A stretch of DNA of 62,191 bases from Bacteroidales bacterium (GTDB taxonomy: Bacteria > Bacteroidota > Bacteroidia > Bacteroidales > Muribaculaceae), in the NCBI GenBank assembly GCA_020859845.1, contig JAJBVL010000043.1, positions 1 through 62,191 on the forward strand, read 5' to 3'. The position numbers and the translations under genes are program-made. The number at the start of each line of letters is the position of its first letter. Within the stretch, counting starts at the first letter, position 1. Positions 34,290 through 43,092 of the stretch are shown piece after piece. The notes beneath the pieces were generated by a model. That model searched no databases. It was not told where the DNA came from and saw only the letters and a program-made list of their open reading frames with translations.

Positions 34290-37226
34290 TCAAAAGTTTT
34301 GCATGGGCTGCATGCTCTCTATCAAGCGCTCAAATGCCAGCGAATCCATCAACACTTGGCGGGGCTTGCTACCCTGTGTTGGACCCACCACGCCGGCTCT
34401 TTCCAGCTGGTCCATGATCTTGCCAGCGCGAGGATAGCCGATATTATATTTGCGCTGTATGTGCGAGGTAGACCCCTGCTGGGCATCGATGACGAGCCTC
34501 CCCGCATCCTCAAACAGAGGGTCGGTGTCGGCCACGGCGCCTCCGTTGCCTGAGGCTCCTCCAGCGCCATCACCTGGGGGTGTGTATTCAGGCAGGAGAT
34601 ATGCTTCGCTATATCCCACCTCCGAAGATATCTCGTTGCAGATGGCTTCTACCTCTTCAGTGGAGATAAATGCACACTGCATACGCTCCATCACTCCATC
34701 TTTCAGGAAGAGCATGTCGCCCTTGCCTATAAGCTGATTTGCTCCCGGACGGTCGATAATGGTGCGTGAGTCGGTCATCTGGGCCACGCGGAATGCTATA
34801 CGTCCAGGGAAATTGGCCTTGATGACGCCGGTGATGATGTTGGTCGAGGGCCGTTGAGTGGCCAAGATGATATGGATGCCCACGGCGCGAGCCTTTTGAG
34901 CTATGAGGGCTATGGGTTTCTCCACGTCGCGTCCGATGTTCATAATCAAGTCGGCAAACTCATCGATTATCACCACGATGTATGGGAGGTAGCGGTGATG
35001 AGCAGGGTTAAGGCGACGTTGGGTAAACTTCTCGTTATACTCCTTTATCTCTCTGACGTTGGCATCCTTAAGCAGCAAGTAGCGAGCCTCCATCTCGGCC
35101 ACGAGAGAGTTGAGCGTAGGCACTGCCTTGTTGATGTCGGTCACGATAGGCTCTTCTTCATCGGGGAGCTTGGCCAGATAGTGATGCTCAAGGCTCTTGT
35201 AGAGGCTAAACTCCACCATCTTGGGGTCGATAAGTACAAACTTCAGCTCCGCAGGATGCTTGCTGTAAAGCAGCGAAGCTATGATGGTGTTGAGGCCCAC
35301 CGACTTACCCATACCTGTGGCGCCCGCCACCAGGAGGTGGGGGAGCTTGGCCAAGTCGGCCATATATACATCGTTGGAGATGGTGAATCCCATGGCCATA
35401 GGCAGAGCTGCTTTCGACTCTATAAATTTGCGCGACGAAAGCACATTGCGTATCGGCACCATCTGCGGGTCGCGATTGGGCACCTCGATGCCTATCGTGC
35501 CCTTGCCGGGCATAGGAGCAATGATACGTATACCCAAGGCTGAAAGGCTCAGGGCTATATCATCCTCAAGATTCTTAATCTTGTTGATTCTCACGCCCTC
35601 GGCAGGGATTATCTCGTAGAGAGTAATCGTGGGTCCCACAGTGGCTTCAATATGCGAGATTTCTATCCCGTAGCTGTTGAGGGTGCGGGTGATGCGGTCT
35701 TTGTTTTCTTCCTGCTCCTCGATATCCACATTGTTGGTCTTCAGCTGATATTCCTTCAGGAGGTCGATAGACGGTCCATGGAAATGGGAGAGCTCTGCTG
35801 TGGGGTCGTAGAAGTCGGGCTTTTGAGCGTCGGCGGGTGCCTCTTCTATTTCTGCCACGTTGAGCACCAATTCTACCTCCTTCTGCTCTATGGGTTGTGG
35901 AGCCTCTTCTTCTACCTTTTGTTCTGCCGAGGGTGTAGGCGTTGGCTCTACGACTGGTTTTATCTCGGGGGCTTTCACCTCGGTGGCGTCGATGAGAGGA
36001 GCCTCCTCTTGCGAGGATGCATTATCGAGTTCAGAGGCAGACTGGTCGTTGACAACGGTAGAAGGCCCTGGAGCCACTGTCGTTGATTGCATCGCGGGAG
36101 TTGGCTCTGGAGCTATTGGCCCGGGCGCAGGTGTAGAGGCTACAGTTTCTACAGGGTGTATATGCGTCTCTATATTGTCGAGCTGAGTGGGTATTGGGTC
36201 CGGGGTAAGGCGTTGCTGGGCCTCCCTACGACGTGCTTCAGCCAAGGCGCGCTTGCGCTCCAGTTTCTCGCGACGACGCTGCATGCGGCGACGATATGCG
36301 CTGATAGCCATCTTGATTTCCACCAAGAAAATCAGCACTACTGCTGCTACGAGCAGTATGTTGAGTCCTATCACTCCCCAAATGCCTGCATGGGTCATGA
36401 CGAGGTGGTTGACGTAATAGCCATGTTCGCCTCCCCAATAGGAGTAGGATGTCATGCCTATCGTCAGAAATCCGGTGAGTACCGAGAGGGTAATGGCGCT
36501 CATCAAGCATTTAAAAGTCAGCGGCCAGAAGCGCGACTTCTTTAATTTGACCAACGACACTCCCAAAGCACCTACGTAGAAGATAAGGATGAAAGAGCCA
36601 AGTCCCATCCACCGCGATAATAAGAGGTGAGAGACAAAGGCTCCAAGTGGTCCTCCGGCGTTGCCTATCTCCTCTCCCTTCTCTACTATTGTGGCATAAT
36701 CGTTTTGGCTCACTATGCTTTGGTCTTCAGCTCCTTGAGCAAAATAAGAGATGGAGACTATCAGCATGTATACGGCCACAAGAATCAGCAGGATGCCCAT
36801 CAGCATACCAAAACGTCCGTCGGCGAAAAACCTTACAAGCATCGATGGTCGCTTCTCCTCAGCTGAGGCCTCTGTGGCCGTCTGACGGTTGACGGTTTGT
36901 CGAGCGTGGGTGTTGGCTTGTAGCTGGCGTGGAGAGGCTGTCGTAGCGTTTCCACCACTGGTTGCCGTCGCTGTGGCTTGCGCATAGGTCTGTCGAGCGT
37001 TGGATGTGGGTTGTTGGGGAGCTCGTTGTGGCTGTTGGCGTTGCCGCTGCCGAGTGTTAGGAGTGGGCGCTGGTATATCGGCGTCGATAAGAGGACTGCC
37101 CCCGGCTGAGGGTTCTTCCTCAATCGGGTCTTGACCATCTTCGGGCATAAGGACGCTGCCCGAGCGTCGGCGTTGAGTTAAGTAGCTGGGGTCATAGCCG
37201 TCAGCTGAGAGTTCAAAAGTATCCAC
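34290..37226 (-). CDS. ftsK: FtsK/SpoIIIE DNA translocase
   Basis: 978 residues, GTG start. It pumps DNA at the septum during chromosome segregation. Four membrane segments lie between about 135 and 310. A long Pro/Glu-rich linker follows (about 340-480). The motor domain has Walker A GATGMGKSVGLN at about 632 and Walker B VVIIDEFADLIM. The C-terminal gamma winged helix, which reads KOPS-type DNA signals, is at about 905-978 (STSHIQRKYNIGYPRAGKIMDQLERAGVVGP, given here only as part of the visible motif region). Complete. Reads into lolA. Confidence 0.95.
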   Translation of the reverse strand: MDTFELSADGYDPSYLTQRRRSGSVLMPEDGQDPIEEEPSAGGSPLIDADIPAPTPNTRQRQRQQPQRAPQQPTSNARQTYAQATATATSGGNATTASPRQLQANTHARQTVNRQTATEASAEEKRPSMLVRFFADGRFGMLMGILLILVAVYMLIVSISYFAQGAEDQSIVSQNDYATIVEKGEEIGNAGGPLGAFVSHLLLSRWMGLGSFILIFYVGALGVSLVKLKKSRFWPLTFKCLMSAITLSVLTGFLTIGMTSYSYWGGEHGYYVNHLVMTHAGIWGVIGLNILLVAAVVLIFLVEIKMAISAYRRRMQRRREKLERKRALAEARRREAQQRLTPDPIPTQLDNIETHIHPVETVASTPAPGPIAPEPTPAMQSTTVAPGPSTVVNDQSASELDNASSQEEAPLIDATEVKAPEIKPVVEPTPTPSAEQKVEEEAPQPIEQKEVELVLNVAEIEEAPADAQKPDFYDPTAELSHFHGPSIDLLKEYQLKTNNVDIEEQEENKDRITRTLNSYGIEISHIEATVGPTITLYEIIPAEGVRINKIKNLEDDIALSLSALGIRIIAPMPGKGTIGIEVPNRDPQMVPIRNVLSSRKFIESKAALPMAMGFTISNDVYMADLAKLPHLLVAGATGMGKSVGLNTIIASLLYSKHPAELKFVLIDPKMVEFSLYKSLEHHYLAKLPDEEEPIVTDINKAVPTLNSLVAEMEARYLLLKDANVREIKEYNEKFTQRRLNPAHHRYLPYIVVIIDEFADLIMNIGRDVEKPIALIAQKARAVGIHIILATQRPSTNIITGVIKANFPGRIAFRVAQMTDSRTIIDRPGANQLIGKGDMLFLKDGVMERMQCAFISTEEVEAICNEISSEVGYSEAYLLPEYTPPGDGAGGASGNGGAVADTDPLFEDAGRLVIDAQQGSTSHIQRKYNIGYPRAGKIMDQLERAGVVGPTQGSKPRQVLMDSLAFERLIESMQPMQNF

Positions 37227-37256
37227 TGTGAGTAATGAGAGGCGATAGACAGATTA

Positions 37257-37300
37257 AATAGAGGGATAGAGAGATAGAGGGATAGAGAGATAGAGAGAGG
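37257..37300. repeat. Purine-rich microsatellite between rpe and ftsK
   Basis: Imperfect tandem GATAGAGG/GATAGAGA units fill most of the 76 bases between the rpe stop and the ftsK start. No promoter is recognisable in it. Slippage here would only change the ftsK leader length. Confidence 0.75.
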
Positions 37301-37302
37301 GG

Positions 37303-37950
37303 TCAGAGAGCGGCGAGGCTGGCGATGGCTTCGCGTGGGTCGGGGGCGCTGAATACGTAGTTGCCAGCCACGAGCACCTCTGCCCCGGCCTTGACGAGCT
37401 CTTGGCCCGTGAGAAGATTCACTCCTCCATCGATTTCTATCATGGGGTGATATCCCGTGGAGGCACAGAGTTCTCTAAGCCGGGTGAGCTTTGGCAGCAC
37501 CGAGGGTATGAATTGCTGACCGCCATATCCTGGATTGACGCTCATGAGTAGCACCAAGTCGATATCTCCTATGATATCTTCGAGCATCACGATAGGGGTG
37601 GCCGGATTGAGAGTCACTCCAGCTTTCATCCCTGCAGCCTTTATGGCCTGCACGGTGCGATGCAGGTGGGTACAGGCCTCTATATGCACATTCATGATAG
37701 CACCCCCAGCGTCTCTCACCTGGTTGATGTAGTTGTGAGGGTTGACAATCATCATGTGGACATCGAGCGGGAGTTTCGCGCGCTTTGACACAGCCTTCAT
37801 CACTGGAAACCCTAAGGAAATGTTGGGCACAAACACACCATCCATGATGTCGATATGAATCATGGATGCTGCCGATGAGTTGAGCATGTCGATGGCCTTA
37901 TAAAGGTTGCCAAAGTCGGCCGAGAGTAGCGATGGGGATATCTTGGTCAT
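37303..37950 (-). CDS. rpe: Ribulose-phosphate 3-epimerase
   Basis: 215 residues from the ATG at 37950, whose first bases overlap the dedA stop (ATGA). It interconverts ribulose 5-phosphate and xylulose 5-phosphate. A TIM barrel with SPSLLSADFGNL at the start, HIDIMDGVFVPNISLG (metal ligands His and Asp), LDVHMMIVNP, SVNPGYGGQQF, and EIDGGVN near the end. All catalytic residues present. Confidence 0.96.
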   Translation of the reverse strand: MTKISPSLLSADFGNLYKAIDMLNSSAASMIHIDIMDGVFVPNISLGFPVMKAVSKRAKLPLDVHMMIVNPHNYINQVRDAGGAIMNVHIEACTHLHRTVQAIKAAGMKAGVTLNPATPIVMLEDIIGDIDLVLLMSVNPGYGGQQFIPSVLPKLTRLRELCASTGYHPMIEIDGGVNLLTGQELVKAGAEVLVAGNYVFSAPDPREAIASLAAL

Positions 37951-38618
37951 ATAGTCTGTTTGCGGGGACGAAAAGCGTTGTAAGCTATGATGCATACACA
38001 TACCGCGCCTATTGCTAAGCCGGCATAGGTAAGGTAGTCGTTATACTGCTCTACCGCTGTGAAGAGGTCGGCCAAAGGCACCGTTTTGCCCAGCCAGTAG
38101 CCCAGGGCGGCAAGCACCGAGTTCCATACCAGCGCACCAAGGCCAGTAAAGAGTATAAACATCCAGATGTTCATTCGTGCCAGCCCAGCGGGAATGGATA
38201 TGAGTTGGCGCACGGCAGGGATCAATCGTCCTATGAAGGTGGAGATGGCTCCGTGGCGGTCAAAGTAGCGCTCGGCGTTTTCCACCTTCTCCTCGTTGAT
38301 GAGTAGAGCGTGGCCCAGGCGCGAATTGGCAAATTTGTAGACTATCGGGCGCCCTATCCATAGCGAGAGGTAATAATTGATGAGTGCCCCCACAATGGCT
38401 CCAGCGGTGGCCACAAGGGTTACACCAACCACGTTGAGGTCGTCGTTGGTACATGCCAAGTAGGCAGCTGGTGGCACCACTACCTCGCTGGGGAAGGGTA
38501 TAAATGAACTCTCCACTACCATGAGGATAAACACCAGCCAATAGCTGGCATTGTCTACCACCCATTGAAATAGTGTAGAAGCATCGATAATTGACAAGGT
38601 GATAAAGTCGAAAACCAT
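37947..38618 (-). CDS. DedA family membrane protein
   Basis: 223 residues with several membrane segments. ESSFIPFPSEVVVPPAAYLA and FIGRLIPAVRQLISIPAG are the DedA (VTT/SNARE-associated) signatures; the Arg pair in the latter is required in E. coli members. The family is linked to recycling of lipid carriers such as undecaprenyl phosphate. The stop overlaps the rpe start by four bases, so translation is coupled. A -7 box TAATTTTG lies at 38630-38623 on the minus strand, with a weak TTGG 20 bases upstream. Confidence 0.92.
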   Translation of the reverse strand: MVFDFITLSIIDASTLFQWVVDNASYWLVFILMVVESSFIPFPSEVVVPPAAYLACTNDDLNVVGVTLVATAGAIVGALINYYLSLWIGRPIVYKFANSRLGHALLINEEKVENAERYFDRHGAISTFIGRLIPAVRQLISIPAGLARMNIWMFILFTGLGALVWNSVLAALGYWLGKTVPLADLFTAVEQYNDYLTYAGLAIGAVCVCIIAYNAFRPRKQTI

Positions 38619-38711
38619 GCTGCAAAATTACAACCAATTAATGAATTTTCCCAACACTTTGCGTGTCCTCACTATTATTTAACGTCATCGCTCTGCTCTT
38701 CATCGTTGAAA

Positions 38712-39293
38712 TCAAAGCAGATGGAGAGTCTTCATCATGTCGGCATAGATGGCTGCTTTCTTATCAAGAGCCAATGGATAGGCACGCGACGAGGAGGGCA
38801 TACGGAATATCTTGAGCTCGCGTCCTCCCAGTGGGGCATACTGCGTAGATATCATCTCGCCCATACGCGGGAGTGGAGTCGAGGTGAGTTCGGCCAGGAT
38901 GCTGGCTGCCTTCTCGCCGGTAGTGGCTAGAGCGTGGCAGTCGGGCATCATCTTCAGGAGGCTTTCAAGATCTACAGGCTCTACTATCTCCAGCCACTTG
39001 TCGGAGGCATTGTCCTTCAGACGACGCACCTTGGCGCCCGTGTCGCTCATGGCTATCCCGCGTTCGATCAAGAAATCCTTGATATCCTTAAGCCTAAACT
39101 GCTTAGTAGCTTCATCATAGAAGCGGTCGCGATTGTCGTAAAACACTATCCCCATGATTCTCCAGAAGTCGTTGATCTGATTTGGGTAGTAAAACTCCAT
39201 GCTCCAGCGTGATGGCTGGGGAGGGAAGGTGCCCATGATCAATAGCCGTGCATGATCAGGCACGAAAGGCGGGAAGGGATGAGATTCTATCAT
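38712..39293 (-). CDS. Uracil-DNA glycosylase superfamily protein
   Basis: 193 residues. The N-terminus LLIMGTFPPQPSR corresponds to the active-site strand of the UDG superfamily, and MPSSSRAYP near the C-terminus to the HPS/MPSPS-type motif II of the Mug-like branch. It is expected to remove damaged or mismatched uracil or thymine bases. No signal peptide. It lies downstream of the T9SS operon, beyond a terminator and a heptamer repeat. The exact base preference cannot be told from sequence. Confidence 0.78.
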   Translation of the reverse strand: MIESHPFPPFVPDHARLLIMGTFPPQPSRWSMEFYYPNQINDFWRIMGIVFYDNRDRFYDEATKQFRLKDIKDFLIERGIAMSDTGAKVRRLKDNASDKWLEIVEPVDLESLLKMMPDCHALATTGEKAASILAELTSTPLPRMGEMISTQYAPLGGRELKIFRMPSSSRAYPLALDKKAAIYADMMKTLHLL

Positions 39294-39296
39294 TTA

Positions 39297-39360
39297 AGTC
39301 AAAAGTCAAAAGTCAAGAGTCAAAAGTCAAGAGTCAAAAGTCAAAAGTCAAAAGTCAAAA
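39297..39360. repeat. Tandem heptamer repeat (AAAAGTC/AAGAGTC)
   Basis: About nine copies of a seven-base unit run from just upstream of the DNA glycosylase start to the T9SS operon terminator. The only variation is A/G at one position. No promoter is visible in it. Confidence 0.9.
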
Positions 39361-39406
39361 AAACCGATATCGGCCACGACTTGTTAACGTGAATCGATAT
39401 CGGTTT
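39361..39406 (-). terminator. Terminator of the T9SS operon
   Basis: AAACCGATATCG (39361-39372) pairs perfectly with CGATATCGGTTT (39395-39406). On the minus strand it is followed by TTTTTGACTTTT. It lies nine bases after the porN stop. Confidence 0.85.
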
Positions 39407-39414
39407 GTTTAGTA

Positions 39415-40545
39415 TCATCGTTTGCGATTTCGCACCGACCTTACGGCTGTCCCCGAGTTGCCACTGCTCGACGACTTGGGCTTTTTCACCTTCTTCTCTT
39501 TCTTCGAAGAGTCGTCAGAGGATGAAGAGCCACGCTTGCTGACGGAGCGTTTGCTCTTGGTGTCGGCTGTGGCCACTGCTGTTGAGTCGTTTCCTGCCGA
39601 GAGGGCTTCGGCTGCCTCGCGTCGCTGGGCAAGTTCTTCGAGCGAGGGCACCCATAGGTTTTGGTCAAACGACGTCAGGCGTTGATGGATGCTATCGCTG
39701 GCCTGTCGCCGCTCGTCGGGGTCGGGGAAGTCTTGTGCCAGGGTGCGATTGCGCAGGTTGCGGGTCTTATATATCTCGCCGTCGTAGAGCGAGAGGTTGA
39801 AGTAGTCGTCGTAGGTCGATGTGGCCAGGTTGTTGTTGTCGTCCACAAAGATGGATTGGTTCATCAAGTAGGGTCGCAGGTCGCTATATTTCACCCAGAA
39901 CATGGGATACCTGACAGCCTCGTAGCCAAACTCTTCGCTGCGATGTAGCACAGGGCAGAGGGCCTCTATGCGGCTACGGGTGCGCCCATTCCTCCGGTCA
40001 AATTCCCAGCGCTCGATGATGTAATACGACAGCACTTCGCTAGCAGGCACGTCGGCCTCTTCGATTACAAAGCGTGGATTTTTCTCCGTGGAGCCTTTGG
40101 CCTCGGTGTAGTACACGTGGAAGCGGTCGAGCATGTCGCGCACGTTGACGAGGTAGGCTTCGGTAAAGGCTTCGCGCCCGTCAAGATATTCATATACTGG
40201 GAGCTGTCCGTCGGCCACCAGGCGCATGATGATGCGTATTAGGCTTTCTTGCCCGTCGATAGGCTCCTCGGGGAAATAAAGGGCAGCATTGCTGGGCTTG
40301 GTGAGATCGAGCTGACGATACACCACTCTCATCCACGCCAGTTCTGAGTCGTCGGTAGTGGAGACCTCGGTGCGCTGTTGCAGGCGTGAGGTCACCTCCT
40401 GTCCGCCCTGCGTGGTGTCGGCTTTCTTGTCGGTGCGGCGTGCAACGGCCGAGCTGCTCGACGCCTCTTGTTGGGTTTGTGCCAAGAGTGGAGTAGCGGT
40501 GAGGGCCGCTAATCCTAATATCATTATAGCTAATGGCTGTTTCAT
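39415..40545 (-). CDS. porN: T9SS protein PorN/GldN
   Basis: 376 residues with a signal peptide (IMILGLAALTATPLLAQ). PorN forms the periplasmic ring with PorK. The conserved core lies at about 65-300: LAWMRVVYRQLDLTKPSNAALYFP, then YYIIERWEFDRRNGRTRSRIEALCP, AVRYPMFWVKYSDLRPYL and DDYFNLSLYDGEIYK. The last 60 residues are a low-complexity Ser/Lys-rich basic tail (SSSSDDSSKKEKKVKKPKSS), longer than I would expect and perhaps contacting wall polymers. Last gene of the operon, before a terminator. Confidence 0.94.
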   Translation of the reverse strand: MKQPLAIMILGLAALTATPLLAQTQQEASSSSAVARRTDKKADTTQGGQEVTSRLQQRTEVSTTDDSELAWMRVVYRQLDLTKPSNAALYFPEEPIDGQESLIRIIMRLVADGQLPVYEYLDGREAFTEAYLVNVRDMLDRFHVYYTEAKGSTEKNPRFVIEEADVPASEVLSYYIIERWEFDRRNGRTRSRIEALCPVLHRSEEFGYEAVRYPMFWVKYSDLRPYLMNQSIFVDDNNNLATSTYDDYFNLSLYDGEIYKTRNLRNRTLAQDFPDPDERRQASDSIHQRLTSFDQNLWVPSLEELAQRREAAEALSAGNDSTAVATADTKSKRSVSKRGSSSSDDSSKKEKKVKKPKSSSSGNSGTAVRSVRNRKR

Positions 40546-40564
40546 ATCGAGTGGGGTTGACGTG

Positions 40565-42121
40565 TTAGTTGACGATTACTTCCATTGGGCTCAGTGTGCG
40601 TTCCACATTGTCGGGACCCATGGCTCGGATGCGCGAGATGTAGAATCGCTTGCCTCTTGACAGTCGCTTAAACGATGCCTGCTGACGCGACGAGAAGTTG
40701 GCTCCGTCCGACACCTCGGGGATAGCGTTGCCCATGGCGTCAAAGATGACAGTCTCAAAGCCCAGCACCTTGAAGTCGATGTCGAGCATGTCGTCGTCGA
40801 TAGCTGCGCTAAGGCTCTTGGTGTCGAGGAGCTGGGCTTTAGTGATGGGTTTCCCTCCCTTGTAGCGGTCGCCTTGGCCTGACCCTAAGGCCAGATATGG
40901 AGTGGGGTCGGGCAGACGGCGCACACGGAAGGTGTAGCTGCTCACCTGCTGAGGACGTCCATCTATTGTGGCGCTGACGGCTATTACGGCTTCGTCGCCC
41001 GGCTTGCCCGGACGTGCCACCCATCCATCGCCTTGGCGTGTCAGCGAGCCATTGGTCATCGTGGCCGATACCGACTGCTGAGGCACTCCAGGCACCGATA
41101 TGCTGATAGGATTGTCGATGCCAGCGTAGAGCACATTCATCATCGTGGCCGAGACGGTGGCTGCGGGGTCCATCACCACGTAGCTCGACGAGAAGGGATG
41201 GCGCGTCACTGTGCCATCGCCGTGAGTCACTTCCAGATGACCCGAATAGTCGTAAGTGCCACTGCTGGTGGTCGTAATCTGATAGATGCCGTTGTTGTCG
41301 GGCAGCTGCTTGTCGCCGATAAAGATCGAGGGGCGCGCCGTGGTATCTACGGCTGCAAGCACGATGTTGGCTGTATATTGTCCGCCACGCATCACGTAGC
41401 GCGATTGGGGGATAACAAATGCGTTGATTTCGTTGACGCGCACGTCGCCAGCGTCGACATTGCTCAGCAGCGAGTTGAGGGCCTCACCCTCGGCGTAGCG
41501 TATGTCATTTTGCAGCTTGGTGAGCAGGGTGATGGCAGCCACCACAGGCTGATTCTCAAACTTCGATTCCTCCCACGACTGCCCCGTCATGCCTTTGCGC
41601 TGAAAGGGCTCGGTGGTCAAGGCGGCATAAATGCTGCTACGCTTGGTGCTGTCGGTCACCATCGGGGCCACGAAGGCGCGATAGCGGTCGAGCTCTTGGC
41701 GTAGCTGTTGGCCGTGGTTGGTCACGGGATTGAGCATCACCACTGAGGCGGCCTCGGTGTCTTCGCGGTTGTCAATCACCCCGGGACGTGCATTCTTGCC
41801 ATCGGCTTGCACCACGATTTCCCATTTAAGGGAGTCGATCATATTGATGAGCTGCTGCGAGTCGTCGCGCACCACCTGTGCCTTCTGATGCCAGTGCCCT
41901 GCCTTCTCGGGGTTTTGCTCAGCGGCTGCAGCGAGGGTGGCAAAGACAGCGTCGTTGCTACGGCTCACGTTGACATTTGATTTCTGCAAGCCGTCCTCCA
42001 CCTGCGTGAAGCCGTCGAGCACATCGCTCGAGACGTTGAGCGCAAGCATAGCCGTCAAGACGATATACATGAGGTTGATCATCTTTTGGCGAGGCGACAT
42101 GCGTGTTCCTGTCTGTGCCAT
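40565..42121 (-). CDS. porM: T9SS protein PorM/GldM
   Basis: 518 residues. One N-terminal membrane helix (about 10-35, QKMINLMYIVLTAMLALNVSS) anchors a long periplasmic rod of four domains, as in PorM of P. gingivalis. The Asp/Glu-poor N-terminus with NLMYIVLTAMLALNVS is the GldM signature; GAVTVVP-like beta segments follow (SYVVMDPAATVSATMMNVLYAGIDNP, here described by region). With PorL it makes the proton-driven motor that powers the T9SS. Its ATG shares one base with the porL stop (TGATG). Confidence 0.95.
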   Translation of the reverse strand: MAQTGTRMSPRQKMINLMYIVLTAMLALNVSSDVLDGFTQVEDGLQKSNVNVSRSNDAVFATLAAAAEQNPEKAGHWHQKAQVVRDDSQQLINMIDSLKWEIVVQADGKNARPGVIDNREDTEAASVVMLNPVTNHGQQLRQELDRYRAFVAPMVTDSTKRSSIYAALTTEPFQRKGMTGQSWEESKFENQPVVAAITLLTKLQNDIRYAEGEALNSLLSNVDAGDVRVNEINAFVIPQSRYVMRGGQYTANIVLAAVDTTARPSIFIGDKQLPDNNGIYQITTTSSGTYDYSGHLEVTHGDGTVTRHPFSSSYVVMDPAATVSATMMNVLYAGIDNPISISVPGVPQQSVSATMTNGSLTRQGDGWVARPGKPGDEAVIAVSATIDGRPQQVSSYTFRVRRLPDPTPYLALGSGQGDRYKGGKPITKAQLLDTKSLSAAIDDDMLDIDFKVLGFETVIFDAMGNAIPEVSDGANFSSRQQASFKRLSRGKRFYISRIRAMGPDNVERTLSPMEVIVN

Positions 42122-43035
42122 CAGTTATTCTGGGGTTGAGGTTGAGCAGGAGTGGTGGCAGGAGCTACGGGTGTCGAAGGCTGATGACCCATCATCGTGG
42201 CGTTGAGGGTCATGGCGCGTAGCATATTGTCATACACTTGGTTGATCTGCTGCATGTAGTAAGCCATCTTTTCGGTCTCTTCACAGTAGCGTGCGCTGCG
42301 CTCCGAGCTCTTCTCCCACATGTCGCGCATATCCTTGATGCCGCGGTTGACGCTCTCTATGGCGTCGAGTTGCGACGATATGCTGCGCAGGTGTATCTCG
42401 TAGATGGTGTTGAGGCCCGAGATATTGCGGTTGAGCGTACGCATCTGTTCCACGTAGCCGGCCGAGTCGCGATTGATCTCGTCGCTGTTCTGGCTCACGG
42501 CGTTGTAGCTGTCGAGCAGCGTCTGGCTCACACGGTTGAGAGCCGCGGTGGTCTCGCTCAGCTGACGCATCTGGTCGGCGATGCTTTCCATCGAGGCTAT
42601 GTAGTCGGAGGTGGTGCCTTCTATCGTCACTCCCGCGCCTTCGGCTTTGGGCGGAGCCACGGGGGGAGTGCCAGCAGCCACTGGCTGGCCGCCGATAATC
42701 ACCACTCCGCCATGAGCTTCAGTCTTAGAGGCCTCGGTCTCAGGAGTTTCCTCGGTCTTCTCGCCGTTGTTGCGCAGCTGTGGGAACACTTCCTCCCAGT
42801 GATAGTCGCGATTGGGACGGTCAAAGGCCGTGAGGATAAACATCAACACCTCCGTGCCCATACCTATCGAAAGGAGGGTGTTGCCGCCGGGGAGGTGTAG
42901 GATTTTGAAGAGTGCGCCCCAGATCACGATAGCGGCGCCAATACTGTAGGCAAAGTTGAAGAAACGTTGACCGCTCTCGCCTGAGAGAAACTCCTCAACT
43001 ATGTTTTTATATTTCTTAATCTTAGTCTTAGTCAT
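42121..43035 (-). CDS. porL: T9SS motor protein PorL/GldL
   Basis: 304 residues from the ATG at 43035 (MTKTKIKKYKN); an upstream TTG is less likely. Two membrane helices occupy about 23-40 and 47-65 (FFNFAYSIGAAIVIWGALFK and LLSIGMGTEVLMFILTAF). Helix 2 contains the Glu (in GTEVLMF) needed for proton flow in GldL. The cytoplasmic remainder is helical with a Pro-rich linker (about 115-150). Partner of PorM; the stop overlaps the porM start. Confidence 0.95.
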   Translation of the reverse strand: MTKTKIKKYKNIVEEFLSGESGQRFFNFAYSIGAAIVIWGALFKILHLPGGNTLLSIGMGTEVLMFILTAFDRPNRDYHWEEVFPQLRNNGEKTEETPETEASKTEAHGGVVIIGGQPVAAGTPPVAPPKAEGAGVTIEGTTSDYIASMESIADQMRQLSETTAALNRVSQTLLDSYNAVSQNSDEINRDSAGYVEQMRTLNRNISGLNTIYEIHLRSISSQLDAIESVNRGIKDMRDMWEKSSERSARYCEETEKMAYYMQQINQVYDNMLRAMTLNATMMGHQPSTPVAPATTPAQPQPQNN

Positions 43036-43092
43036 CTTGGTTGTCAAGGCTTAATATGGGAGAATGAGGTTGGTTGTCGAGTGAGAGCGAGC

